Source: Lutjanus erythropterus
Lineage: Eukaryota; Chordata; Actinopteri; Lutjaniformes; Lutjanidae
DNA length: 64,000 nt
Assembly: GCA_020091685.1 (NCBI GenBank)
Contig: CM034609.1
Location: forward strand, 20,037,204-20,101,203
Direction: 5' to 3'
Both the position numbers and the translations under genes were made by a program. Shown here piece by piece: positions 12,401-27,400 of this stretch. A model generated the notes under the pieces. That model was not told the origin of the DNA, did not search any database, and worked only from the letters and a program-made list of their open reading frames with translations. The stretch's first letter is position 1, and each line of letters opens with the position of its first letter.

Positions 12401-15400
12401 ATAACTGACCTTTCCTAAGTCTTGCCCCTTGTCGCTCTGTGCTCATAATTGAGCAAATATGCTACCTCAGTCAACTTTCTCTTTTTCCTGTAAAAGTGAC
12501 CTGTTGTCAAATCTAAATCTAAATGAGGCAATGTTAGCAAAATGATGCTTAAGTAGCTAGCTAATTATAGTAAAATGCCAGTTAACTATTAATATAGATT
12601 AGCTAGTGAATATATGCTACTTTTACAGGTCTTCTAAGCAATGATTTTTAACCATCTTCAAAATCTGGTTCTCTTTTCAACTTAACAACAACAACAAGCC
12701 TAGCATAGCATAACTAAATACAGGAAAGACAGGATACAGGAAACAGGAAAGGAGAAAGTTGACCAAAGTTTCAAGCTTGCTCAACTGTCATTGGACAGTG
12801 CACAGTGTGAAAAGAGCAGGGACTAAGGAAGGGTTAATTATGAATCCAAAAATCATCCCAATCAGCATCGATACACACAAATATCACGTTTTTTCTTTTC
12901 TGGTCCAAAATACTGTACATGGTCCACGAAAGGAAAATCAAGCTTTGGGAATAAGAATTAAACAAACAGACTCACCAACAAGCCCGACAATGAGCAGTTT
13001 GCCCAAAAACAAGAGGAAATCGGTCACTTTGTCCAAGACAGCAACCCTAAAGGATTAAAATAACCATTAACATTTTAAAAAACAGGAACAACCTTAAAAC
13101 ACATCATATGTATAATTGTTCAACATTATACAATCACAAACACTGTGTAGACACACCTGATCATGTTCCTCATGAGGAGGAAGAAGGCATCTCTGGCAGA
13201 GGTGCAAAAGTTTTTGCCATAAATCGCCACCTAGAGGCCAAATCCACTCATTACATTCAAATACTTCAACACATTTCTACGTCATTGATGAGTTGAATAC
13301 TGTGAAATAAAGGAATAACCCACACACCATTATGTAGGCATTTCTGTTTAGGAACTTGACAAATTTCTCCAGACACCAGAAGCAGCACTTCAGACAGCAC
13401 AACAGGAACTTGGCAAACTTATTTTGGGCTCCTGTGAATGATGATTGACAGATGAGTAAACATTTAAATAACACTGGAGACAAGTCTTTCACGTTATCCC
13501 GGGGATGGGGGGGCTTGAATACAGATTTATGTCTGAGCTTTGCTTTTTTGTTTGTCATTAATAGACCATGATTCAGATACAAATACTGAGCAACAAATAC
13601 ACTTTTAATCACTGACATTTTTGTAGCCACTTTTTGCAGATGTCTAATTAGTCAGAAACAGAACCAGACCTTTCAGCTTGTGGTCCAGATACTCCAGCAA
13701 AACCCTGATGATCTGAATGATTGAGAGGATAAGGGAGCCAAAGGCCAGAGTTCCTGTATGATACCTAAAACAAGATACGAGTGACTTTCAAACAAGGTAC
13801 AAAAACAGCATGTGCTATATATCATGTATGGGGAGAATCAACAAATGTTGGAGGTGAAATGTACAGCAACTTCCTCTAAACACACCTGAGAGATCTTCCA
13901 AGGGCAGAAAACACTGGAAAGGCAGGCATGTCATCTGGCTTGACGAAGGCCCAGTAGTACGAGGCGAAGGCCCCGGCCAAGGTCATCTGCCCCAGAGCCG
14001 TGACAAAATTGGCACACCAGAAGAAGAGGAAGACGTTGTAGAACTGCAGGCCGATCAGGTATTTGTGGTAAACCGTCTCTCCACCGTAGAAGGCAAAAAG
14101 GCACTCAGAGTCAGGGCACTGCGCTTTCATGGGGGTGGACGAGTAGTTCTGAGCACAGATACAAGTTATATATAGACGTTATATATACACACACATACAC
14201 ACAATGCAGAAGATTTCTGTTTAATGGGATGGCACAACCATAAATATTCACTCAATATGAGCTACAAATAGCAAATGATAACTGATGAAAAATGATCTAA
14301 AAACTGCAGTAAGAGTAAAACTTCTGCCCGGAGGTCCCAACATTATTTGATCAATAAAATGACAAAACTTACAGCTGGGTCACAAGTCGTTCTTGAGTGG
14401 ACGCAGTCTGTCTCATTGAAAACTTTGTAGATGGGTTCATTTGAGGTAGACAAGAAGCTGATCAGTGCTGTCAAGGACAACGATCAAGGACTACTTTCAA
14501 TGACTACAAATCCCAACCTCATTTAACATCCCATGATTATGACATTACATTCATTTTGGCACACTTTTGCCCTTAGTGACATATGTTTTCCCACACATAT
14601 GAGGGAGCAATTTTGGAGTTCAGTGGTCAAAGTGTCCAAAATCTCATATTATTAGCCTACCACCCGAGCTTAATTAGTTATCCACATGCACTAATAGCTG
14701 CATACCGCAAAACTATGATTAAGTCTAAATGTCCAGACTTCACCACATTTGCAGACTCACAAACTTAAGAAAGGAATAATAGTAACAATAAGAATGTGCC
14801 ATATTTAATTTTGGAAAAATCTGCATTTTTCATTTTTGAGGTATAAGTTTAGTGATGTAGTGTGATTTGAACATGCAAACTTACTGCATGCATATACCAA
14901 TTTATTGCCATAACATAAGCAGTGTTTGGCAGCTATGTAAAGAAGCAGAACCTTCAAACATTGCCAATGTTTGTAATGTACAAACTACTCTCAGAAATAA
15001 TTAAAAATGGGATACAAGGTCATGAATTTTAATTCATATCCTATCATTAATTCATGGAAACAATCAGGGTCTGAAATCCCATCTTTGCACGTTTGAGACA
15101 CTCACAACTCAAGGCTCGTAGTGATGAACACCTCACGGTAGAAGTCTGTTCAGTCCGCAAGTCCAAACATTTGGATTCAATTCTTTAAAGTTTGCTTTGT
15201 CGCCCTCTGCTGTCTGACCTGGACTTCCAAATGAAGTGGATGGTACTGCATATTTTTAAAATTACTCAGAGTTGCCGATTACTTCCAGTACCACAACCGT
15301 ACTGTTTGCCAAGGCAGGGATTGTTCATCTTTTCTGTTGCTGTTGTATCAAAAAATGCCATATTCATGAAAGTTCAAACAGTTACTCATCTTTAACATCT

Positions 15401-18400
15401 GAAGTGAAACATTAAGTTATTTTTTTCTTAAATCAAGCACTCCACTGTAGAAGCTGGTGGTAAAATGCCTGGCTCGCAGGCACTTCCACAAGTGCTGCTG
15501 ACTGTTAATTTTCTCTTCCTGCTGCTCCTTTGTTTTTTTACTACAGTCAACCTGAAATAATGACACTGACTGACAGCCATGTGAAGGATACACAGCAGTA
15601 ACTGCCCAGTAGGCGATGACCATTGCCAGGAGGAGGAAAGTGAACAATGGGTAGAAAAGGGATGACATCACATGCCCGATGGCTCTGTAAACACAACAAG
15701 CCAAAAAATACATCAATCATCACTTTGAGTTATACTTCAATTACTTCAGCAATGCCTCTGCCATTAGTCTGACACTTTAATCCATTACTACGAGTCACAA
15801 TAAAAGGACTTTTAAGTCAGAACAATTTAACATCTTAACTGTCATTGATCTGTTTTTCTACTCATCCCATCCTCTCATCTAAAAGTGCCTATAGCTCTAA
15901 TGTGAAGTCTGACCTGCTGGCTTCTTTGATGAGAGCAACGGCAATGAGGATCCTCTTCCTGAGGAAGATGAGCAGTAGGATGATGATGACTTCCACAATG
16001 GCCAGGATGATCACTAAAGGAGAAGCGTGGCAGAAGCAGAGATCATAAGAGTGTTCCAGTTTTACAGCAACATGTCATAATTTATATAAATGTGCAGATT
16101 ATGCGCTGAGTACTAACTAAAGGCCAGCCAGGTCTGTCTGATCTGCAGGTAGACAGTGAAGTCCGTCTGGAAGCCCAGTTGCTGTAGAGTTACATTAGCA
16201 CCTGGCTCTCCTTTCAGGGCAGCATACTCCATGTAGCAGTGGAAGATACCTGTACAGCAACAGCAAATGTGTCAGTTTTTAAATGGCAATAGTAAGCAAC
16301 AACTTTTTTAAACAAAATGGAAGCATTGTGCAACAAAGCAGAACCAGAAAAACAGTACTTTGGAAAAAAACATGCATATTTGCAGGGAACGTCACGGTTA
16401 TTGCTTCTGGGCTCGAAAGACCACAGTGGCCTTTTACAGAAAGCAAGTTCAATCAAAACTGAATTTGTTGTGAACTGTGCGATGAGGGAAACCAGCTTTT
16501 CTGTCCTAGAAAACATGAATTCCCTGCATCCCGTCTCCTGTTGAGCCTGAAGGAACTGTCTGACATCCAGCTGATACTTAAGCTAATAAATTTGCACAAA
16601 TTTATGTTGTAAAAGGAAGATAAAAATCACAGATGTCTCTTTTGGGGCATTGGCTTTATGTCATTCAGACACAGCTAAGTTTGATTAAAGCTGCAGGGAA
16701 CCTTAAAGTAAAACATGACAGCAAGGATGCACAATAATATTGGCACATCATTGGCATAAAAGCTTTAAAATGAAATATCAGCGCTGATGATGTGAGGAGG
16801 AGCCTAACTGCATTCCTTCAACACACACAAATTTCATGGCTCTTAAGAAACATCATCCCAATCATTACAATGAACTTGTGAACAACAAGGAGCAACAGAC
16901 ACCAGCCAAAAAACATGTCAGCCGTAGTTTTCTTATTTTGCCCCATGAATTTGATTGTGATTGTTTTCCGTTCTCTCACAGGCTGTATTACTGCATCACT
17001 GATGGTTGCAGACTTTATCATCTGTTGAGGACATCCAGGAAATAATGAGTGAGTGGATTCTGCAAAAATAAAATCTCCCCACTTCCCCCTCATTCGTCTT
17101 TAGCTGCAGTCACTGTGTTTTTTAAAAGATAATGAAGAAGAATGAAGACAAACGGTCCACAAATTGTGTGAGTCAAACAAACATCTCTGGCTCCACTGAA
17201 CTAAAATGAAGGCTCTGCTCTTTAGTCATCCATTACCAATTTGAATCATGGCTTTCTTTCATTCACCACACGTGCTCAATTCAAGATGTGCCTAAATATC
17301 ATTACATACAAGCTGTATGTAAGAGTATGTATTGTGCACACACTGGAAAAGTGTCAGTACAGTCAGTACAGATACTAAGACATTCAGATTTTTGAGTGCA
17401 CTGTTAATGGACAATATTGTCCCACAAAGTAATGCACAAAACAAATGGAGGGGCTGTTCATAGTTGAGAAAAAACTAATTGTGTCTTGCGGTAAAAATGC
17501 TCCAAGAACATAAACAAAAAATAATGAGCATTGCATCCTTTCCTTTTTTATACTAACTGCCAAAGCATCATATTATATAGACTACAGTATATATGAACAG
17601 TGACACAGTATTAGAAACATATTCAGAGTTTATTGAACTTAATCTGAACACTTTACATTAAGAATTGGTCAAACCTGCTTTCTCAACGAGGCCCCTGCTG
17701 TGCTGAACTACTTTGAGGTGAATATATACAAAGATAACGCATCATCATCATAACGCATCATCATAAGTGTGCTTTGGCCCTTACCATAACCAATGACCAG
17801 TATCACCAAGGCAATCATGACCCAGACCATGATCCCCGCCAGGAAGCGCAGGAGGACGATGAAGAGCAGGCTGGTGAGCATCGCAATAACCAACCCACTG
17901 CAGAGAGTGGATGGTGTGAGGAGGGGAGGTAAGAGTGAGAGGTGAAAGCAGCTGATGTTTCAATCTTTGCAGAAAAGCTGGATCAAAGTGAAAAGAGAAG
18001 GCGGTAACACAGTGACTTACATCAGGATCCAGTACCAGGACTGTGTGTAATCCTCAAAGATTTTCATGACCACCTGACGAGCCTCAATAACCACAGTGGC
18101 ATTCCTGTGGAGAGATTCCTGTGTGTTTATCGGATTAAGCACTATGAGGTCCCTCCTGAGGTCCTATTTGTAAAATCTAATGTGACAGTTTGGGACAGGC
18201 CAGGCCACAGCTATTTTCAAGCAGCGACAGATTAGTTTTTATTCTGCAATACACTCACTTGACTCCATCAACAAGATCCTTGGCATCTCTCATATTTCCA
18301 CTTTCATCTTCAAAGTGAGAGTTGTTTCCCACCGTTATCTTCCCACCTTTCTCACCCAAAGCTGGGAAACACCTACGAGTGACTGAATGAAAGTAGAAGA

Positions 18401-21400
18401 AACACCAAAAAATGAAAAAGGGGGCACGTCAATTTGATTTTTAAGAACTAACAAATCCAAAAAATACAATCCCAATTTGTTTAAAATGTAAATAAAAACA
18501 GAATGCAATGATTTGCAGATACTTTGACCTGGATTTAAATGAATATAGCCAAGATGTTTAATGCTTAAAGTTTGAATGTTTTGTACATATATACTCATTC
18601 TGAATTTGATGCCTGCAACATGTTTCAAAAAAGTTTGAGCAGGGGCAACAAAAGACTGGGAAAGTTCAGTGCTCACAAAAACACTTCCACAGGTAAACAG
18701 GTTAACTGGTAACAGATGATGGTATCATGATGAAGTATTAAAGGGGCATCCTCAAAAGGTTCAAGAGTAAGGTTCACCACTTTGTGAAAAACTTGTGTGG
18801 TCAAATTGTTCAACAGATTAAGAATGTTTCGCAACACAAAGCTGCAATGACTTCAGGATTTTCACCATCTACAATCCATAATATCGTTAAAAGATTCAGA
18901 GAATCTAGATAAATCTGTACAGGTACAGATGCCAATGGCATGACTAACTGAGGACACCATCATGCTGAAAGGTCAATACAGATTTTGGAGCAACATATGC
19001 TGCCATACAGCCGACATCTTTTTCAGACATGTCCCTGCTTATTTCAGCAAGACAATGGCAAGACACAGTCTGCATGCGTTATAACAGTGTGGCTTCAGAG
19101 TAAAAGAGTCCAGGTACTAGACTGACCCGCCTCTAGTCCAGACCTGTCTCCCATTGAAAGTGTGTGGTGCATTAGGAAGCAAAATACAACAATAGAGACC
19201 CTGGACTGCTGAGCACCTGAAGTCATATATCGAGCAAGAACAAGAAAGAATTTCACTTTAAAAACTTCTACCATTACTGTCTTCAGTTCCCAAAAGCTTA
19301 CTGGGTGTTGTTAAATGAAAAGGTGATGTATCATTAAATATCTTAACTGAATTCAATTGAATATAGGTAAAAAACGTTTTGCAAATCAATGCATTCTGTT
19401 TTTATTCACGTTTTACTCAAGTTTAATGGAATTGAGGTTGTACACATTTTATATGGCAGAACTCTCCAGATATATGGATCCTACTCACAGGGCCTGCTGG
19501 GGATCAGCATGGCAGGACAGAGACCTAACCTGAGGATTTGTGGTACACCCTGAAACACAATATATCCAAAACAGATAAAGTGTTTGGACAATCAAAATAA
19601 CTGATGTACAGAAAGAAAGAAGCATCCAAGGAGGTTTAAATCAAGGCTTTAAACTCACCATTGTACTTGTCGCACCTTCCTTGCAGAATTGCTTGTAGTA
19701 GTCAAAGTCATTTTTGTTGGTGACGGCTTTGAGTAATGTCATGGACTTTTCGGGGCACTTTTCCACACACATCTAAGGAGGAAGCAACATTTACAGCAGG
19801 TGCAGTTACACTGAGTGCAGGAAAAACATTCACTGTTTGCTTGTGATTTTGGTTACAAAATGCAGCATAGCAGGGAGAAAGACCATGCTGGGAAAAAGCT
19901 ATAGTCATGTCCCAAATACTACATACTAATTCTGGGCAGATTTTGAGTTTGTACTGTGCTCAAAGTCACTGAAAGTGACTAAAAATGAAACTCAAAAACA
20001 GTCATTCAGACTAAAAACACTTTTTGAATGAGCTGTTTATGGACATTCTTCTCCCACACAGCAATGTAAACAGGAAGTGGAGGAGCTGCTCTGGGAAACA
20101 TAATACACTGTGGATGGTGGTTGGATAAAGATTTTTTTTTACATTGCCAGAAAAAAATACATGATAAGAGAAAAGTGCAGTTCACACCTGTGTGGTCGGA
20201 CACTGGAACTCCAGCAGCACCATGGGGCTGGCACACTTCATGATGTTGAAGTAGAACAACAGTCGCTTGTTCCTGTTTCAAAACATATTCAAAATGTTCA
20301 GAGGAAGAACATGCTCCCAGAATAACTGCTTGCGAGGTGTTACGTGTGGTTTCATAAAACACAAAGGGTGTCTTTTTTTTTTTTTTTTTTTTTACATGTC
20401 TACATTTGTAAAAGAGCATGTAGGAAAAATACTGAGATTTATCCAGTTGCAGTTAAATATGTGGGTGAGAATGTGAGTTTGTCAAAGGGAAGGGGGCATT
20501 TACAGAAGGTAGGTGCCCCTTCAGAAAATTAGACCTTTTTTATAGACTTCTTGATAATATTTGTTCTGCAAGTCATTTTCAAAGGCATGAAATGCAACAT
20601 GAAGCCAGACACTGACATCCGACACTCTGTCGGTGCTAGAAATCAAAGCTGAGCTGGCCTCTAGTTTTTTCAGCACTCAATAAATCACACCAGGGATTTT
20701 TTGCTACCTCTGCTCCCATCTCCCCACAACTCCTGTGCCATGTTAATAGTGGAGGGAAAACATATTCTTGCAATTTGCCAGTTTCCACTTAACCCTGTCC
20801 TTTTTCTTGCCATGACAAAAATAATGCAGCTTGACAATCCATGTTCGCTGTCTCTATAAACGACTACTCATTGAGGCTGAGGCACTTCACTGGCAGTTTG
20901 GTGATATTGTAGGTGGCTACATTTGACCAGCTCATAGCTTTGGCACCAGTAGTGTGAACATAGAGTAAGTGACTTGTTGCTTCTTTATTTTTGCAAAGTT
21001 TCGCGAACTTGCTTCACCTTAAACCTATTTTATTTGTTCAAAATCAATGCAAATGTCCTTGACGTTTCTATTTCCTCTTCAGTCAGCAGTCAACACTGAT
21101 GACAAGAGGCTAATTTACTAAGTTAAGAAGCGAAGCACCACTTATATAATCTACAGCACCCTTTTACAGGGCTATCATCAAAAGGAAAACAGGAATTTTT
21201 TACATTGATTAAGAATAAATAACTTAGTTTACTTATCTGCAGAGAAATAAATCCCAAGAGACACCACTGCAACATCGCTCATTGTGTATCTGGGCATTTT
21301 TCCCCCCTTAAGCTGCTTGAGATTGCTCACTCGCTGTATGTTAGAAACCAGGAAGTTAGGAAGTGTAAGAGTTTTGTAAACAGCGTTTTTGAAGAATAGG

Positions 21401-24400
21401 ATGATGATTTATAGCAAGGTGATTTATTTGTCACATGACTGATCAATGGACTATATAGAAGAAAAGAGGCCTCAGAATCTACAAGTGAAGGCAAGATGGC
21501 AAGATGGCAAAGTGGTGAGATGGTGTGCTGGAGAATAATTGTGTGACGTATTTAAATTTTGACTGACATTTGATGCATTGAAGTTCACACCAGTCTGCAC
21601 AGCACTGTGTGTTTGTTCTCAAAGTTAGAAGGAAGTACCCAGCAGAGACACATGGACAATTATAATTAAGATCTATATTTGGAAAACAACTCACTCGAGT
21701 GGGGTGCCAGCCTGCCCACAGAACTGCCCTCGGCTGTCTGTGGGATAGATCACCTTCCTGGGGTCACCCTGGGACCAGGCTGGAGCACAAAAGTAGAAGG
21801 TATAGTTACAAAGGATTATTTGCATATCTATAAGACGATGTTTTATAGCTAAACAAAACTGCAGTGCTGTTTCCTTACCAAGTATCCCCACTGCAAAATA
21901 ACCCAGAATGGCAAGAATGAAGAGGATGCAGCACACAATGTCTGTGCAGCCCCTAGAGTAGAGAGAACAAAGTTTGAAGGGTTGAAAGAAACTATTTGTA
22001 GCCATTTACACACAGTAAAAGACAGAAGTACCGTAACATCTCACCTGTTATGGATTGGGCCCTTAAAGTTCGGGTCATACTTCCTTGGCTCACCTAAATA
22101 AAAAGAAAAAAGAAGCACATTAATCACGCAGTGAACTCTTCACTTTGTGTGACTACTGAAAACGTGGCATGGTGAGAGGTCTTGAACGGTTCGTGCACCA
22201 TGATATGTTAAAAACAGAAATGCACCCAGTCTGAGTCTTTAAAAAGTGAGTTAAGGTTAAGTAACAGTACGCCCCCCTCTTCCTCCCATTCTTCTGTCAG
22301 ATGACTTTTCCCTGAAGGCAGACACGCCTGGCAACCCAACAAATTCCTCCCTGGTGACTAAGCAGAAGCAAATTCATGCGAACGATGGTGCCAACATAAA
22401 CTGTACTGCCACTAGAGGGGGTCTACGTCATTTATTGTAGTACATCTAGTTTGACAAGGCAATAATGTCATGTTGTCATGTACAAGATTAATGCCATGAG
22501 CAAAAACATTAAAATGTGCAAACTTTGAGGTAAAAAAAGGTAAAACTAAACTAAATTTAAATTAAAAAACAGACATCACTCATTCAATCCAAAAAGCATT
22601 CAGAATAAGATGTCACTTATTTTATTTTGATAATCATGAGACTTCCTCCAAATGGAATGGCAGAAGCAAAGTTTCTCATTTGAGCATATTTAGCCTATTT
22701 AAACATACTAAAAGGTGTTTTAACTAGTATTGATTGTCAGTTTAATATTGATGCCACTATATGACCTACATAAGCAAACAATACTAATGAGAAGATTGGC
22801 TATTTCTTTACAGTAGTTGTTAATCTCTGCCATCGGGGCAGATTCTCCATGAAATTAGATGAAATAATTTTAGCATGCAGATCAGAGGAGCCAAGCAAAG
22901 TTACAGTAAGCAGTATGTTAACCAATTCAACAAAAAGCAGAGAGAGATCATATTTCTGATGTTATATTTGGTGTTTATGGCAGTGCAAACTACTGTTTTG
23001 TTCAAAGAGACCTTCAAAAGCAACTCAGTAAAGTCTCATGGCCACTCTAATAATCTCCTGTATTACACGGCATCTCCATGTGATTGCAAAGCATAAAACA
23101 AACACATTTTCTACAAAGTTTCATAATCAGGACTGCCATGACTTTATGTCATTTGAGATAAGAGTAGAGTAAATAAGTGATGTTCTGTGGGTAATTATTA
23201 CTGCAGGCTCAGGCATATAGTAAAATTTGCTGCAGGTTATCTGAGGTCAGCATGTCAGAGCATCCATTATCTAAGCAAATTCATCCTGCAGCTTTAGCCT
23301 ATAAATTTGTCAGGAAACATTAGTGCCACTTAACAGGTCAGTGCTCTCCTGGACAGAAATAAGAGAGTAGAGCTGCAACAATTAATCGACCAGCTATTAA
23401 ATTAACTGCCAATTATTTTGATAATAATTGGTTGTGGACATAACAAGACATTTCAGGATGTCACCTTGGGCTTTGGCAGGCAATTAACATTTTTTTTTAC
23501 CTTTTTCTGATATTTTATGGACCAAACAATAAACAATTATTTCAGAAAATTATTGAGAGATTAATCGATAATGAAAATCTGTAAGAGAGCAACATGCCCC
23601 CTGATTACTGAAGAGCAAATAAAAAATTCACAGATTAGAGGGCTGCAAGTTCACCTGTCTGACACAAAGGAAAATGATTTTATATCCAAAATCACCAATA
23701 TTTTGACATCATGGCCACCATGTTAAGGCTTTATATCGTTATATCAAAGCACCAATATCCATTCCATACTACCACAACATGCATACTATGTACATATGTA
23801 CCATTGGATCCAGACACCTTAGAGTCTAGACAGAGGACTATGATATTCTGTATGGCGTCTTTTCATATTAATTATGTATGTGGTTCAGAGGATAATGCTG
23901 CTGCAAGCATTTACCAGAGAAGACAAGCCACAGCTTCCTGTTTGACAGACCATGGGTGTAGAATTTCATATACATAGTAGTGTGTTGTCTGTATTGTGAC
24001 TCTAAAGTGCTATTTTTCAGAAGTTCAATTATTATGATGTTTGACATTTTCACATCTGGACACAAACAAAGTAAAAGGAATCTCTTACAGACTCAAAGAA
24101 AACTTCGGCCTTGTTAAAATTACATAGCTGTTATGGGATTAATGATCCTTTGATTCTGTTTTAGAAGTAAAGTCTGCTCTTTCACTGATCTACACACAGC
24201 ACAGTGATATTTGTACAAGAGAAAACACTGATAACTGATAAAAGAGCTCCCAGCTCTCACACACCTGTATAATCAGCAAAGCTGCCAGCAATAGCAGGTT
24301 CAACACAAACACACACACCCATTCTTCCCCCCATAATGTTGACATGCTGATACTGCCGCTCCAGTTTCACTCAAAACAACTTCCACACACCTCATGAGAG

Positions 24401-27400
24401 GGATTCACATAAGAAAAAACTTAAGATCAACCACTAATACTCCAGTCATTTGAAGTTTCTTAGATGGATACAGACTGAAAAAAGCTGTGAATCAATATAA
24501 AACTGAAGAAAAAAAGACCAATTACCATTCTTTCCAAAATATTCTCCATCCTCAGGCATGTTGAAATTCCTTTCTGGGCCAAATGTTGAAGTGTACAGAG
24601 AACCCTTTCACTCTTTTCCCTTTTATCTGGCTGACTTCTTTCTCCCTCTCTGCTGGTATAAATGAGCAGCAAGAGCGGGGAAAAACGGGTGTTGTGAAGG
24701 GAGAAACCAGTCCAACCTGTCCCTGAATAGCTGTGAGCCTGGGCAGCCAGCAACGCTCCACCTCAGATTTCCCTACTGTGTTTGTCCTGAAACAACTGCT
24801 TTTTTTCCAATCTGTGCCCCACCTGTGCATCTCCCTCTGTCTCCTCCCCCTTCCAAAAGACCTCTTTCTGTCTACTTTTCACCTTGTTTCTGTCTCAAAA
24901 ACCCCATCCAAACAAATGAACTAGACTACACGAGGGTGTGAGAGAATGAGAAAAGGCGTGGACATGTGAAAGACAGGAAGGGGACTGCTGTTGTATATGA
25001 GGAAGAAAACTACAGTCAAGTTGGTGAGATGTGATCAAAACCATGTGTTTGGACATAACAAGAGACATTCTGCTGCCTACTAGTTGTGTTGTGTTGTGTG
25101 GCTGTGGAGGAGGGGTGATCATATTCAGGTGTGCAGGATATTGTGTGTTGCAAATATGATCACCTGCAGAGACCTGAATGCACACAATATGAAACTGAAA
25201 AGATGTTTTAATATTCAATATTTTGATGTTGAATAATTGCCTTTAAACTGCCTCGTGAAGCAGATGGTCAAAGTCTCAAAATGACTGCTCCCATCTTGTG
25301 GAGACATGACAGTATTGCACTGGGACTGAATGACAAACACAAATCCTTCACGCACTACACATTTTGGATCATCCTCTGTTCTGTATTCCACAGCCAAAGG
25401 CAATCAGAGTCTGTTAGATGAATTCATAATTTTAACAAAGAGTCTACAGATGGACTAAATACCACAAATATTTTACAGACATTGGTAGAAACTTCATCTG
25501 GAATGACTGAAAGTTTCCATCCATTCTATTCCTGTTTTACGGCCAGCGTTACTCTGCGCATGGGAATTCCTAGGCTTCAAAAACAAAGAAAAACTTTTTT
25601 TGTAAAAGTGACTGAAACAGAGGCTGCTAGTTTCTGTGGAATTTGATTTCTTGGATGACAATACCAGGCACAACACAGAGCAGACAACACATCACAAAAA
25701 TAGTTCCTACTTCCATCTATTGTCTTTTCGCTGCTGAACTGTGGCAACTGATGCTATTAATCCTGGACCTTTTGCTTGGACTGGGAGACAGCTTTGATAC
25801 TGGGACAGTGCAGTGAATGATGTAAAGTGAAGTAAAACCCACTGGTCTGGTTTCTTAACAGGCTAAATGAATTATTGGTATTTTTTGGCAGTGAGCAACA
25901 ATTTTAATCTGTTAAAAGCTCTCCAGTGTATCTAATCTAATTCCAGTGAACCACCAAAGGGCAACCAGACAACCTTTGAGCATTCACTAAAACCATTAAA
26001 TAAAGAAAATTATATTACATGTTGTGTAGCAGCTTTGTTTTAATTAGCAAATTCTAAACAGTTTTTAAGACAAGTCTTAAAAAAGGCTCACATTGAAAGA
26101 GAAACATTTTGAATTTTTATTGTGCTTCTGTGTGTTTTGATTATAAGTACAGTATCAATATACCCATTCATTTTTTGCCCATTCTGCCCAGTATAGCCAC
26201 AGGCTGATCTGCTGGCCGCTGAGCAGCTCCGCTGGAGTTATTTGGGTTGAGGGCTTCATTTTCCTACCCAGATTTATCCTGCCTGTCAGGGGGATGAAGT
26301 TCACTACTCTAACCTTTAGGCCACCTCTGCCCATTGTCAACAATTAATCACTATTAGATATTCAGAAAAATGTAAACAGGCAAGGGTTGGATCATCATAG
26401 TTTATGTTGTGTTGGAGTGTTTTGTTTTCAGAGAAATAAAAGCAAAACTGAAGCCAAACTTGATGTCTTGCATTGTTTTCCAATGTGTGTCCTCCTCAGG
26501 TACAGTGTTTACTTTGGACATCATCTTACATATCCTGACATTCTTGAGTTTCCCTGCTTTCTTGTCCCCTCCCTTAGGTGTGACTTTGCTGGTCAAAGTT
26601 AACAAAAGTTGACCTCACACGAAGCAAAGATGCAGGTTCAGGCCAACATGCTCTTGCCATTAATCTACAAGAAATTTGGTAGGCCTTTTTCATGGAGGAA
26701 ACTTTGTCATGTCACAGTAGGAAAATCACAGATATCGATAAAAATCAGCAATGGATGAATATCATTTAGCTGCTTGGTCACACTCTCATGGCTCACTGGG
26801 AATAGACCACCATAGTTCATGTTATTAGTAACACCTGTGTTTATGACAAGTCAAATTGTCTGCTGTGTCTGTACAGCACAAATATATCATATCTAGTAAA
26901 GATCATTTGTCATGCTCCTGCCCCAGACACATAAACTTAATTAAATTTTTATCAACTGACAGGAATACTGCATATGTTAGTAACAAAAGTAGCCGAGTTG
27001 CATTTTTTCTGAAATAACACTAACAGTATCTATTTCACCCAAAGCGTGTTGACTTGGCAAAGCAGGAAATGCTCAGGTGGAACTTATAACACTAACGATG
27101 ACTCCCACCTGGCAATCACTGCACTGCTATGCAGCAATTAATGATATTATCTGTTACACCTGTGCTTGACAGACAAAAATGTCCACTGTGAATGAGATCT
27201 GTGCAAACAAACATTTTGTCTAACAGACAACCTTCACATAGCACTGTTAAAACCTTTTAACTCCAATTTTAGTCACTAATACCCCTTAAAAGGTCACTTT
27301 TAAGGCATCATGTTGTGTGATAGCATGACTTTTTTTTTTTTGCTTTTAGTTCCTAAAAACTAACAACCTAAAATCAAGATCAAATATTTAAACTAAGTTC

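Noticed and set aside
20006-20419. 137-codon frame with poly-Lys on minus
   Set aside because: Spans a poly(T) tract and reads through slc44a2 exon 20188-20272 in the wrong frame.
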